Numbered from the stretch's first letter, positions 1 through 12,400 are shown. The stretch: 64,000 nt of DNA from Amphiura filiformis (GCF_039555335.1 NC_092635.1:65933558-65997557), one strand, 5' to 3'. Translations and numbers: made by a program. Notes: generated from the sequence alone by a model not told the origin.

Positions 1-1010
1 GCCAAATTTTTTGAAGGTCATTTGGGGTCACCAGAGGTCATCTGAGGTCAAATTAGTTAAAACTGTCATATGGGCATGAAACTTGGTTAATACAGTCAAC
101 ATTTAGAGCCAAATTTTTTGAAGGTCATTTCGGGGTCAACAGAGGTCATCTGAGGTCAAATTAGGTTAAACTGTCATATGGGCATGAAACTTGGTTAATA
201 CAGTCAACATTTAGAGCCACATTTTTTGAAGGTCATTTCGGGGTCAACAGAGGTCATCTGAGGTCAATTAGGTTAAACTGTCATATGGGCATGAAACTTG
301 GTTAATACAGTCAACATTTAGAGCCAAATTTGTTGAAGGTAATTTTGAGGTCACCAGAGGTCATCTGAGGTCAAATTAGTTAAAACTGTCATATGGACAT
401 GAAACTTGGTTAGTACAGTCAACATTTAGAGCCAATTCTTTTAAGGTCATTTCGGTCACCAGAGGTCATTTGAGGTCAAATTAGTTAAAACTGTTATATG
501 GGCATGAAACTTGGTTAATACAGTGAACATTTAGAGCCAAATTTTTAAGGTCATTTCTGGGGTCACCATATGTCATCCGAGGTCAAATTAGTTAAAACTG
601 TCATATGGACATGAAACTTGGTAAGTACAGTTTACATTTGAGCCAAATTTTTGAAGATCATTTGAGTCACCAGAGGTCATCTGAGGTCAAATTCGTTAAA
701 ACTGTCATATGGGCATGAAACTTGGTTAATACAGTCTACATTTAGAGCCAAATTTTTTGAAGGTCATTTGGGGTCACCAGAGATCATCTGAGGTCAAATT
801 AGTTAAAACTGTCATATGGGCATGAAACATGGTTAGTACAGTCAACATTTAGAGCCACATTTTTTGAAGGTCATTTTGGGGTCACCAGAGGTCATATTAG
901 TAAAACTGTCATATGGGCATGAAACTTGGTGGATACAGTCACCATTTAGAGCCATATTTTGGTAAGGTCATTTGGGGGTCACCAGGGGTCATCTGAGGTC
1001 AAATTAGTAA
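1..1010. repeat. Satellite, about ten tandem units of about 107 bp, rich in AGGTCA half-sites
   Basis: Units begin GCCAAATTTTTTGAAGGTCA and recur near 1, 109, 216, 324, 432, 536, 636, 747, 853 and 951; the array is cut by the window edge. Each unit has up to four (A/G)GGTCA hexamers spaced by exactly 4 bases (for example 15-20, 25-30, 35-40, 45-50), then ATGGGCATGAAACTTGG. The same unit occurs in reverse orientation at 42665-43285. Confidence 0.95.
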
Positions 1011-1920
1011 AATGTTGTATTGGCAAGAAACCTCTGTCGAGATTTGATCCCCAAGTCAGGTAAACTTAAAAAATTGGTTTGATTTACACTTATTGATTTC
1101 ACGCTCAAGTCATTAACTGTTTACAAGTTAATATTATATTTGACTATTTTTGGATCCCAAAAGTTTGGTTATGGACCCTATTTTTGGATTTAAGATAAGA
1201 GGGTCCATTTGGACTCCTTACTTTTTTCTACCCCTAATTATGGTCATTTCAAAATATTATTTTATCTGTTTAGTGTTTTGTATTGCATAAATTTCCAAAT
1301 TGTATGTAGCAGTTTTCTATAATTGCACAAACAGAAAAAGCTTTTATATATAGACAAGAACAGTGAATGACAGAGAGTAGGTAAATGATATTGGACAGTA
1401 CGACACACTTGTGTAGTATGAGAAGAGCTTTTTGCGATTGAGACCTTAGTCATACTGTTTTTCTATTGGCTAGCCTTCAAGTGTTAAATTGGGTGAAATT
1501 TCAGTATGTGTAAATAATTTTTTTTCCTTCCTTCCGTCCCAATTTTTTCAGAGCATGTTACCGGAAACATCATTTTATTTTTATTTAGCCTTATTTATAT
1601 TATGGCGTAGTACGTTTTGTGCATTCCCGTCCACGGGATATTATAAAAGAAAAATCGATTTTGCCCAAACCTGTATAATAAACACATCAAGGAAATTGGT
1701 ACTTGACTTGATGAATGACTCATCGTGTTGAGCGAATTGATGATGATGATAGCGATTACGTAACGCTATGACACAAGTTTTTGTACATTGAAACGCCTAC
1801 AATGTTGTATCGGTAAATAATAATAAATTTAAATGATGTTGCGCACGCCTATGCTATATTCCATGTTTTTGTTTACACCACGCCAAAGAAAGCGTCACAT
1901 GCGCTACCGTCAGTGAGTGA

Positions 1921-2168
1921 GGATTGCCAAACCCAGCGATTTGGTAGCCCAATTGGGCGACTTTTGAAGATTTTCCCCGCGACTTTTGACAATTTCCTGT
2001 CCCATAGAAACCAATGGTTAAGAAAAAAATTGGGCGACTTTTCAACATTGGCTCCCGCGACTTCCGATCATTTCATGTCCCATAGAAACCAATGGTAAAG
2101 AGAAAAATTGGGCGACTTTTTCGCTTATTTGACCCATAATTCAGGCTGAAATCTTTTGGCAACCCGGG
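1921..2168. repeat. GATTGCCAAACCC repeat with GGGCGACTTTT sub-repeats
   Basis: Starts TTGCCAAACCCAGCGATTTGG and ends TTTTGGCAACCC, so the ends are inverted. The inside holds two tandem copies of a block containing TGTCCCATAGAAACCAATGG followed by TTGGGCGACTTTT (near 2010 and 2083). Related to 2256-4113. Confidence 0.6.
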
Positions 2169-2255
2169 CCGTCACTTCCCTTCAAAGTATCCACTGCAGA
2201 CAGACGTGTAATTAATTCGGTCAAATCGGTCTCATTCATCAACAAACATTATACA

Positions 2256-4113
2256 CAGGGTTGCCAAACCCGCGATTTGGGCGCCCAATTGGGCGATTTC
2301 CGACTTCCGTCCCGCGACAAAGAAAGTGCTCCCGCGATTTCGCGACATTTGAGCTACTTTGAAAATGTCACCCATGAAATATATTAAATGTTGGGCGATT
2401 TGTGACAATGCCGACTTCAAAACTTATTTTTGACCATGATTGCCAATTCTTTCAATGGTCATTCAACAAAAGCACCAAACAACTAGTTCAATAAACAAAA
2501 GTTACAAAATATTTTGTGGTAAGTGTGCTTCCCATGACAATGGCACGCACAGGGAGGGGGGCTGGTTAATCGCATCACATGTTGTTGCTCAAGGCCACTT
2601 GAGCTGGAGGATTATCCTTAAAATATTCCCCATCTAAATACTCACAAGTGGTTTAAGACGACTTAAGTAGCTTCTTAGATCTTAGTGTCAGCGGGGTGCC
2701 AAGTTTCTACCAGGAATAATAGACAAAGGGATAGGCATCCTAGTTTGCTGCCCTCTTTCGAAATATGTATCCTAGGTCTCACAATAGGCGGATTAGCGGC
2801 CATTTTGTCTTCGACATCACGTGTCCTTATATTTTAGTACACAAATATAAAAGTTAACAGGTTTACTATTTTAAAATTATATTTTGAGTATACAATATAT
2901 TCTGTGAGTAAATAGATCATATGACGATGATTGTTTAGGTATTATATGCTTGATAGAATTAAACTGTTTGACCAGCTAGTATTCTCCTCCGCCCGTCAGT
3001 GTGATTCCAGTCACTCCACGCACTGCCGTGTTGCGAAGGTGGAGGAGTCTAAAGCTGTATTGACGAACACGCATGCGTTAAAAATATGTAGCCTAGGTCG
3101 AACAATAGCGTGGCGTAGTTTCCGGCATTGTTCCTATGCACTTTCACCCTCCTGTTTCTACTTCAACATAAGTTTTTTTTTTCCGTTGGCGGTTCTTTTG
3201 AAATAAAATGTGCAAACACCTACCGCATATTATCATTTGAAATAGCATGATGATCAAAAGTACCACTGAGTCATTATCCACGGACCTGGCCATTTTAGGG
3301 TTGATTATAAATATACATGCACATGTTGTTATCACTCGGCTGAAGGCAAATTTGTGTAGGCCTATATTGTAAATGAATGGCATGTCTATAATAAATGTGT
3401 TTGTTTTCTTGGCATTTTTTTAAAATAATTTTTGTTCGTTTGTTTATAATTGTTTCAGCATTTCCCCAAAATTAAAAAGGTTGTGCAGAACCCCGTCAAA
3501 AGTCAACATTTTATTTTCCTTGCAGTTTATTTTTTCTTAAATTTTTGAAAATGTTTGTTAGTTTTTCATTATTTCAGCATTTCCCCAAAATGTCACGTGT
3601 GTTTTCTTGCAGTTTAAACATTTTTTTTTTTCAGTTTTATTAGTTTATAATTTATTTCAATATTTCCACAAAATTCACAAATAAATTTTTCTTACAGTAA
3701 GCCTATAACAAAAAAATCAGTTTTTGTTAGTTTATAATTTATTTCAGCATTAAAAAAAATAGAAAGAAAGGGGTGTAAAACCTCCTGAGCCGTCTTTTAA
3801 TTTTTCTTTTTTTTAAACTTTTTTTCATTTTTTGTTAGTTTTTATAAAATTTCAGCTTTACCAAAAATTCCAAAATAAAGTGGGATGTAACCCCCCCTTC
3901 AAATCGACTTTTTTATTTTTTATTTATTTTTTCATTTTTTTGAGTTTTTGTTGTTTTTTAGAATTTATTTCAGCATTTTCCAAAAATTTCAAAATAAAAG
4001 GGGGGTGTAGAACCCCTAAATCGACTTTAAAATTTTGGGCGATTTTTTGGCTATTTGGGCGACATTTCAAGGCTAATACCCGCGACTTGGGCTAAAAAGT
4101 TTTGGCAACCCTG
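2256..4113. mobile_element. Putative element with inverted CAGGGTTGCCAAA ends
   Basis: The left end CAGGGTTGCCAAACCCGCGA is mirrored by TTTGGCAACCCTG at 4101-4113, and GGGCGA/CCCGCGACTT motifs recur near both ends. The interior has no recognised coding sequence. A target duplication is not evident, so the outer limits are tentative. Confidence 0.5.
3430..4030. repeat. Degenerate tandem repeats of about 110-130 bp
   Basis: Recurrent TTTATTTCAGCATTTCC, AAAATTTCAAAATAAA and GGGGGTGTAGAACCCC blocks, separated by T-rich stretches with TCGACTTT. At least five decayed copies, inside the element at 2256-4113. Confidence 0.6.
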
Positions 4114-4437
4114 ATTATACATTCAACTTCTATTCAACAACTATTTCACCAGGTCAAGTGTCCATGCTCCTATGTTTTCCCTTCAACCTTTACAAACCTC
4201 TACCGTCTACCTCATTTTAACTCTCTAACCTCTCACTTTCCCTTCTTACAAACATTTAACTAATTACCCCCACCCATCGACTCGCCTAAATCCCCACAAG
4301 GTTCTGAACAGAAACAAAACATACATCACCCAACCTAAACCAATCAATCACAAACACCATCAATGATCACCCAAACACATGTACCATTCAGTACCAAAAC
4401 AAACCACCAAAGCAGAGAACCGCGAAGCCCGAGAACC

Positions 4438-4526
4438 GCTCTAGTTTATTGTTAAGTTCGATGGAGCATATCTCAATAATGGCACTGGCGACATCCGGGC
4501 TCAGTTGTGGAGGATGGTCACATATT
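4438..4526. repeat. MITE fragment (right end of the 46905-47156 family)
   Basis: TTATTGTTAAGTTCGATGGAGC through CACTGGCGACATCCGGGCTC to GGATGGTCACATAT is nearly identical to 47082-47159. Only the right half is present. Confidence 0.75.
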
Positions 4527-5254
4527 GCACTTGATAGAAAAATCAACTTCAACTCATGCAATGTTTTTCTATCTCATTCAATATTTTTCTAAATATTGCA
4601 CTCGTCTTCGACTCATGCAATATTTTCTATCTATTGGACTTTTAACTCAGTGCGAGTGTAAAGCCCATCAGCGAGCTGTGTGCGCATATCTTGGCATACA
4701 ATATTTTGTATACTCTTAAGAAACTATGCGAAATGCTGATATTGAGTAAAATTTGATTGTATAGTATTATGTCTCGTGGAATTTATCATATCACATTCAA
4801 GACATTTCAGAGTAATTTTCTCATTTTTTGATTCATGAAATCCAATCATGAAATATTTATTACACAAGTTTACACATAACAAAGACATATATAATATAAA
4901 CTATATAATGAGCATTTATAGAAAGATTGATCGCGATACTAAAATATGTACCTCCGTATTTACGTAAGGTCTATGACCCGATCATTATGTCACACTTCAA
5001 AAAACCTAGATCGGGTCATTCTGCTAACAACCACTGGAAATTACGGCTGTAAATATTTTTGTATTGAGATCATACAGATTCTGCTCATTCTCAAACATAA
5101 CAATTTTAAAGCTATGCAAACCTTGTCAATGTGCTATTTTACAATATTAATTTTAATGACATTGTTACCCAACCCAAATGAAGAGATGCATGTACTTACT
5201 ATTAATGAATAAAATGATAGTTCTGAAGCTTTATATTTGGTGGCAGTGTTTTTC
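4527..5254. other. No recognised feature
   Basis: AT-rich intergenic sequence with several CTCATGCAATATTTTTCTAT-like repeats at 4550-4640. No coding or RNA signature seen. Confidence 0.5.
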
Positions 5255-5474
5255 CTGAGGTCCATTTCACTAAACTTTTAACCCTTTGTAACTCAAGTAA
5301 CCATTTGTAAAGTTACAAATACCCAATACTAGACGTAACTTTACGAAAGGTCCCTATTACTTACGAAGGGTACTGTTCGTAAGTTTACTGAAATGGGACT
5401 TATGATTCATCGTAAGTTACAAACAATTTCGAGACTTACGAAGCTTCATAAAATTGAGTGAAATGGACTCCTGG
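5255..5474. mobile_element. TIR MITE, ends AGGWGTCCATTTCACT
   Basis: Left GAGGTCCATTTCACTAAACT and right GAGTGAAATGGACTCC are inverted; inside, CGTAAGTTAC and TTACGAA motifs recur in both directions. 220 bp, no coding capacity. Confidence 0.7.
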
Positions 5475-6509
5475 TATAGAATCAACCCTTGTGTTTATTT
5501 ATTTATTATTATATAAATATTGCAAGATGATTTTTATATGATATTGTAATCATGCTCACCGATGTGAAATAAAATTTATTTTTTTTGTCGTAAGTTTGTG
5601 TTTATTGCCTTTTATTTATTACAAGTTGTATCATGGATACATGTAGCAATGTAGCATCACATTTACTGGGATAGTTTTTGACTTCATATTCACCATATCC
5701 TTTAATTAATGTAACAAAAACAGGCATATGAAAGTATATATTAGAAAAGAAATGTCATATGAACTGGGAGGTGGGGGACTGAAGTTTGGTTTGGGTCTAG
5801 AGAGGTGCTGCTGAGAATCTCATGAAATAGTGAGTCTCAGATTTCTCAACCAAATTTAACACAAATTGGCAACATTTTTGTATTCTCCTGTTTCGTTTCA
5901 ATCGAAATCAATGTGGATATAAACACCTATATACAGATATAAGGCAACTGAAATTGTCCAGATATCAGTGCCTGTTGTGCATTGTGGACATATTTTGACA
6001 CATACATATGAAGAGTCGGATAAACAGATAATACCATTTTTGAACTTTTTAAATTCGGGCCACCAACATCTGCCAATGCTGGCTTTAAACTAACACCCAA
6101 CTTTAAAAATTCCAAAAGTAAATATTTCAAAATATGATCCAAGGTAGCACATATTTTGTTATTATTTACTGTATATGTGACTACTTGTGAAAAATAGATA
6201 GGTTTTTACATCTTAACCTATATATCTCAAGAGCTCCAGACCTTTAAAGCAAGATAAAAATGTTTCTATGATTTTGTTCCATCATGGCACAAGAAGTCAC
6301 TCCCATATATTAAATGTCAAACAATTTTTGATCTTAAGATGCAGGGTTCTTTGATCATTTGTAGACGGGGAGCTGGTTATATCGTTGTTGGCATAGCTGT
6401 GGTCGGTATTGGAGACTCTCCACGTTTGTAGTTTTTGCGAATTACCTGAAAGAGAAACAAGAGAGATGAAATGCAATTTAGGCAGGTTTTTATATTGTTT
6501 TGTGTATGT
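5475..6509. other. No recognised feature
   Basis: AT-rich sequence without a conserved ORF, tRNA-like box or clear inverted repeat that I could recognise. Confidence 0.5.
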
Positions 6510-6965
6510 TAAAGCCATATTATAACATTTCCAAACAAAATAGATTAGCATTTCTTTGCCATAAAATGTTAGCTTTTACTGTCAGATATATCCCATTTTA
6601 TTTTTGAGCGAACAACTAAGCCAAAGCAAAGAAAATTGGAATTTACTACCAGCGCACATGTCGCCAATACGTACCACTCCTTCGGTCATGTTATGGTACG
6701 ACCCTTTGTTGTGTATATCACCTCCCGCCCGCCGTGTGTTATGAACATCGTGTATGCGTTCGACTAATAATTCCATCGTAATAATAAAGCGCTGGTTCCG
6801 GCGTTTTATTCAAAATCTCAGATTTTGACAAAACTACAGCACCTAGAGCCTTGATTTTTGCAGGGTATATTGCTTTAATAAAGTACAATTTAATCTTGTA
6901 AAAAAAAGAATTTGAAAAATTCAGTTGAGGGCGTCCTTCTCAGCAAATGTTATAATATGGCTTTA
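6510..6965. mobile_element. TIR element, ends TTAAAGCCATATTATAACATTT
   Basis: The left end at 6510 is mirrored by AAATGTTATAATATGGCTTTAA ending at about 6966, a 20-base near-perfect inverted pair. 456 bp, non-coding. Confidence 0.75.
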
Positions 6966-7377
6966 AGATGCGTTAGCATTAATTGGTAACAAGGTCAGCC
7001 AACAAAGGAGAAAACGGTTTGAACTGTGATGTCCTCCTTGCCTAATAGTAATACACAACTGGGCGTTTTTGAGAAAACGAGACAACAGTAGCAAAATGAG
7101 TTTCTGCTCAATCAAAATTAATGGTTTCCAAAATGAAAATAATGCGCACACTGAAAACAATCAGCTAAAGTCATAGGCAGAGCTAAACTTGGACGTTACA
7201 TCTGACGTCATCTTTGAGGGCCGTCGCAAGTTTCCGCACTCAAAGGATGTGGCACATACGATCCATATCCATGTATAAGGTCAATTGGACAACCAATCAT
7301 AGCACTTCTTTTCTACTTTGAGTGTCAGGTGATGTCAGACCCAACATTCCAAGTTGATCTGTGCCGGTGACTATATT

Positions 7378-7609
7378 AGGCAAAAAAAAAAAAAAAGTTC
7401 GTCTCAAAGCTATGCGCTTGTAAAATCCCACGATTTGACAAAAAACAAATGCGAATTTTTTTAGTTTTTTCCAGAAAAAATTGGCGAAAATCTTTTTTCT
7501 CAAAATACCATGAAAAAAAGTCTGGAAAAAAAAAATTTTAAAAATCGCATTTCGCATTTGTTTTTAAATTTCTCGTGAGCTTTGAGACAAACCTTTTTAT
7601 TTTTGGCCT
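7378..7609. mobile_element. TIR MITE of the AGGCCAAA group
   Basis: Starts AGGCAAAAAAAAAA then TTCGTCTCAAAGCT; ends AGCTTTGAGACAAACC followed by TTTTTGGCCT. Shares its outer and subterminal TIR with 30754-30985. Confidence 0.75.
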
Positions 7610-7680
7610 AAGAAGAGAATAACTTTTTTACTTCTCTTCACTATTCCAGGCAAAAGTTAGGTCCAATTAATGCCTTCCAA

Positions 7681-7928
7681 CAGGCCCGTAGCCAGGGGGT
7701 GCGACGCATCCCCCTAAATTGGCAAAAGTATACAAAAAGTCTAAAAAGTTAAGAATTTGTGAGCGTAGCAAGCCAAAAATTTGATTTTTTTTGAAAGCTT
7801 TTTTGGTTAAAAAAGGTCTAAATTTGGGGAAGAAAGTCCATTTTTCACAGAATTGCCACCCCCCTTGGAAAAAAGTCCACTTTTTCAAAATCAGCACCCC
7901 CCCACAAAAAATCCTGGCTACGGGCCTG
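7681..7928. mobile_element. Repeat with inverted CAGGCCCGTAGCCAGG ends
   Basis: CAGGCCCGTAGCCAGG at 7681 and CCTGGCTACGGGCCTG at 7913-7928 are perfect inverse 16-mers. The interior has the purine-rich AAAAAGTCCACTTTTTC blocks typical of this widespread marine-invertebrate repeat. Confidence 0.8.
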
Positions 7929-8219
7929 CCTTCAAACCCTTTTTCCAAAACTGTAAAAATCAATTGGAATCTATCATAACCCATGACAATCCCAATGGAT
8001 TTCTGGATTTGCATCAAGCTGTGTTTCTGCATCCTGAATACTTTAAAGAACACTTGGGACGCATTCATTTTGCTGGACAATTTATTGCATCCATGTTGAC
8101 GCAAGAAAATTCACCAATGAATAGGTTGATTAATACGAAAGGGTATGTCTTTGTGCTCTTGTGCATGCGGTCTTGAATATTAAAATCTAAGCACTGTAAG
8201 TCCGTTTCAATGTCATATT

Positions 8220-8415
8220 GTGATGGACAGCGTTCAAATTTTGTTGTCCGGTTGCCGGGACAACTAAAAAGTCGCCGGACAACCAAAATATTGATTCGGT
8301 TGTCCGCCGGACAACCATAAATCTAGCCAAAAGTCACATTTGTAGGCCTACAGACAACCAAAAACTTAGACGGACAACCAGAAATTGTAATCTTGTTGTC
8401 CGTGGGACAACCATT
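8220..8415. repeat. Cluster of CGGACAACCA motifs and their inverses
   Basis: GGTTGTCCGCCGGACAACC and close variants (TTGTCCGGTTGCCGGGACAA, GACGGACAACC, TTGTCCGTGGGACAACC) occur at least seven times in 200 bases, alternating in orientation. No ORF. Function unknown. Confidence 0.7.
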
Positions 8416-8644
8416 TATTTTTCCTAAATTCGATCACTGGTGATGGATAATAGATATATCAAAAATGTTACTCCAGAGGAATCTATAGGCAAAATCCCAT
8501 TGTTGGATATTCACAAGTACCGATATAACCTGCATCAATGTTGCACTCAAAGAGGAAGTGAACTTATTCTGATAGTCAATATAGAAGCATCACATGCGAT
8601 GCCCCATACATACATAGGGGAAGGTGCTACACATATTTGAGATT

Positions 8645-8926
8645 CACTACCAGATCCCAATTGCTGCTACTGCCCCCAGAGGTACACTGCTGCCCAGCTA
8701 CTTCATTGGTACTCTGGAGTACCTGTGTGGGTACTCTAGAGTACACACATCAGAATCACATGTACAGTACAGACACTGGTGCTGGATTGGTACTGCACTG
8801 TTACTCTTTGAGTAGCCACAAAGTAGCCTGGATGGTGTACAGGCCAAAATGGGAGTGACCCCCCTGGGCAAAGTAGCTGGGCAGCTGTGTACCTCTGGGG
8901 TCTGTAGCAATATGAATCTGGTAGTG
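8645..8926. mobile_element. Palindromic MITE, ends CACTACCAGATT
   Basis: Arms of about 60 bases (CACTACCAGAT ... GCTGCCCAGCTACTT) are mirrored by AAGTAGCTGGGCAGC ... ATCTGGTAGTG. The centre has two short palindromes, GGTACTCTGGAGTACC and GTACTCTAGAGTAC. 282 bp. Confidence 0.85.
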
Positions 8927-8940
8927 CAGACATGATAGAC

Positions 8941-9258
8941 AATTCAACAACTCGTCCTATACCTTTGTGCCAACCATTGTTAATCTGTGATGAATCCACA
9001 CTTTTACTGTAGCGTATACACGAAAGCAAGCGAGACTACGCATTACGCGAGAGCGCATATGAATTCGTCATGCCTGGAACAATCTGTAAGTTGAATTCAG
9101 TATTTTGCAGGTAGCGGCTAAACATTGCCGTTTTATTCTGTAGTTTTACTCGCGTCCGGCATGTCTGCATGGTTTAAGCAAAGTAAACCATGCAGACGAC
9201 GCAGCCACATCATTGTTAAATGGTGATGAACAACGGTGAAACATGATTGAATCCCTAA
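8941..9258 (-). mobile_element. Transposable-element copy fused to ASAH2 exon 18
   Basis: Matches 15130-15536 in inverse orientation over its full length, sharing TTAGGGATTCAATCATG at one end, AACGGCAATGTTTAGCCGCTA in the middle and GAGTTGTTGAAT at the other end. This copy lacks about 90 bases found in the other. Non-autonomous; superfamily not determined. Confidence 0.85.
9132..9137 (-). promoter_or_regulatory. Candidate ASAH2 polyadenylation signal AATAAA
   Basis: On the minus strand AATAAA begins 9 bases after the stop codon and lies inside the repeat that supplied the protein tail. If used it gives a very short 3' UTR. The same hexamer is present in the other copy of the repeat (near 15321). 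Use is inferred. Confidence 0.45.
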
Positions 9259-9440
9259 TTAATACCTCAAATGATGAAGAAAAGCCTTCATAATGTTGTA
9301 AATTTCCATCCTTTGTCTTATAGAATCCTTGATGCCTGATGCGATAGGTCCCAAGAGGCATGTCTGATGGAATTTCAAATCGTATTGTTGCTAGACTCTG
9401 AGTAGAATCCTCTGTAACCACTTTCTTTTCCCAATAAAAT
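9146..9440 (-). CDS. ASAH2: ASAH2 exon 18: end of C-terminal domain plus transposon-derived tail
   Basis: Residues 641-738. FYWEKKVV..., IRFEIPSDMPLGTYRIRHQG and SSSFEVLI complete the immunoglobulin-like domain; vertebrate homologues end within a few residues of FEV. Here the frame continues 36 residues (RDSIMFHRC...HAGRE) to TAA at 9146-9148. Bases 9258 downwards match a repeat whose inverted copy is at 15130-15536, so the tail is captured transposon sequence. Confidence 0.93.
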
Positions 9441-12400
9441 CTATGAAGTAAACAGAGGTTAAGTCAAAGTAAAACATGGAAATTAGCATGAGAAATCCGC
9501 TCTCAACTAAATTGATATTAAGGGCATTGGCTCTAAAAATGTTAGGCCTTATTATGTAAATAAGACAATTTCATGCTCCATGACTTTCACGCTGGATCTC
9601 GGAGCTTGTTCCTTTGTTATGCTAATCCCTTTCCCTATTTTCTGTGCCCATGGTCCTTCCTATACAGGTGAATGCACATGAAAAGAGTGTATCGCACAAG
9701 TATAAAGTGCGATGTAAATATCACAATAGTAGTGTCAAGAAATGTAATGTGCATGGAATGAGAATTTACAACGACGATTTCTGAAAATATGACACAATTT
9801 GGTAAGTAGGACTTGTAAAGGATCTGTTCCTTAAATATAGTAATTTCTATTTGTATGTTGGTCCTCAGAACACAAGTGAGTGTTATAGACGAATCCGACG
9901 AGCCAAGTGATGGTCAGGATTAAGTCGGCCATAGCTGGGGGCTATCCACACCAAACTAGCTTAATTCGTTTGGATTGCGATCCAAGACATCTACTATCGC
10001 AAGCGCATCGGAGTGCATAGCAATTGTGCCGTGTTACTGGAGCGGTAAACGCTGCACGCCTATGATGCTGCCGTCACATAAAATAGATGGATGGCCCCAG
10101 CTATGGCCGCCAGTGAGGTGTAGGAATACCGTCTATACCAGGAATAGCAAATTTATACCACAAAATGAAGTAAAGTATTGTGTCACGCAAAGTGGACCAA
10201 TTTGACGAGGAGAGCGTGGATCGGGTCCTCACTTCCGTTTAATGAGGTCTCAGGTTCAATTCCTGGTGGTGGAAAACTTGCTGGGATATTGACTTGGAAA
10301 AGAAAAGTATGAATTTAATTGGCAGCATCAATAGATTATTTAGAGTGGAATAAAATGAACCATGAGAGAATACTGTCCTTCAGAGGGGCTGTTAAGCCGT
10401 CCCATGTACAGATGAGCCATACCTGCACATGTAGCTTGCAGTCAGTTTTGAGAAGAGTAGGGTGTTAACCCCTGACTGTCCTAAACCATTCCGTGTTCAA
10501 ATGGACCCCAATGGAAATAAGCTTCACAAGAGGCTTTCCTGAGTTATCCTGGGTCTGGTTGTTGAACCCGAACATGTCAATAAAAAAAAGACAAACATTA
10601 CGATGTTTCGGATTCAAATGTGAGCTTACCTTGTACTCCAATCTGCATCATTGAACACTTCTATCCACAAGTGTGTATCACCTGTATGATGTAATTCCTC
10701 CACTGATACAAATGTGCTGTCAATCTAAATATTAAACAAGAAAAGAAAGACCATTTAAATAAAAAAAATTTAATTACTCTGCAACTAATCAGTTCTTCAT
10801 CAGACTGATCAGGGATTTGATTGGCATTTAGACCATGTGATAGTAATGGGCTAAAAAGTATTCCAACATTGATTTTCACATGTGCCACAACAAGAAAACA
10901 TCCTCCTTTCTTTTTGAGCTCTACTCTTTCCTAAATGGCTTCTTTCATCCCCCATTTTGGTATCATCTCCTGCTCAACAAGGATTTAAAAATAGGATACT
11001 CAAGTTGCCACACTTTTGAAAACTCTTTTCTCAGCTTATTTAGAAATGTTTTCATCTTTTATTTATGTGACAATTTCTTACCATAGCTTTTGCATCATGT
11101 CGTGGACTACCTGCCCAGAAGGTAGCAGAAGCAACACCTCCCTGAAGAAGAAAGAGATAAAAATATGTTGAAACCAGGCAAATGTGGTCCCTAGTTTTAT
11201 CCAAAGAGGAGCTATTTGACAGGCACTGACTAAAAAATTGTGGTTTTTTTTAATGTTAACACATTCTGAATTCAATAATTTGTATCATCTATATTTTGAA
11301 ATCACAATTCTGCTGTCCCCCTGATGTTCAGCAACTGAACCACAGGTGTTTTTTCTTTCTTTCATAGGGTGGTTTTAAGCTGTGTGTGATCACAAGACCA
11401 AAAAGAGACACACATGTAGCTAGCAATGTGTTTTTGTAAGAGTGGTGCTTTCTGACATTCACTTCTGACATGATGGCTGAAGTTCTACAAGAATTAACAT
11501 ATCCAATCAAAAGCAGCAGTACACTTCTGCCAAAAAGTGTCTATTGGGAACAGTAATACTGGCCCTCATGGAAGAACAGAGGATTACTATAAGCATTATC
11601 CACTGAATAAGTAACCCAAGTTAAAGAAGAAATAAAGCAAACAAACAGTTTAACCCAAGAACTGTGAAAAAGACTAACCTGCCTATACCTACGATCCGTA
11701 TCGATATACACATCACCAATGGACACACCTTTTGGTACAGCATCTACAGATGGTGGCTCTAAGAAAGACTGCTGCTCATCCAAGTAGTTCTCTGATGGTG
11801 GCCCTGGGTCAGGGGAAGTATTGTCCACCAGGAATTCAGCTAGCATTGCGTACTGTTGTTGATAGGCTTGAAGCGTGTACTGACCAAACACGGTGGAGGC
11901 ACCTTCGTATCTTTGAATCTGAAATAAATAATCACAGCCTTTTTTTAATCTTTCTAGCCTGTGAGGGTCTTTATTAAAGTGACACAAAAAACAACATGTA
12001 TAATAACAAAAATCACAAAAAATACTACATCAGCCAGCAATGATTTTTACATAATAAACGACAAAACAATAATCAGCCTTTGCTATATTAGTAGTCAACT
12101 TAACCCTAATACATGTACTCCCAGTATTACAAAATATTACATGATAGGCCTATATGATGTGATGTGATGTGATATATATGCACGCTTTCATTAACCAAGC
12201 CAGCGAAACATCCATGGTTATACCAGTCACCAGCCTTGTGCTTGGCAAGCGAGGTGTCTCGGGTTTGAATCCCGACCAAAAAACAACAACTTCTTTGTTT
12301 TCTCTCTTTATTCCTTCTTTCCTTTCCAGTTGCCAAAAACACTAGCACTGAGCATTAGGGTTAGTATATATTGGATCTCCATATACTCTCTTAACCCTAA

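Noticed and set aside
7667..8104. 145-residue minus-strand ORF
   Set aside because: It runs through the CAGGCCCGTAGCCAGG repeat and its low-complexity interior; not a gene.
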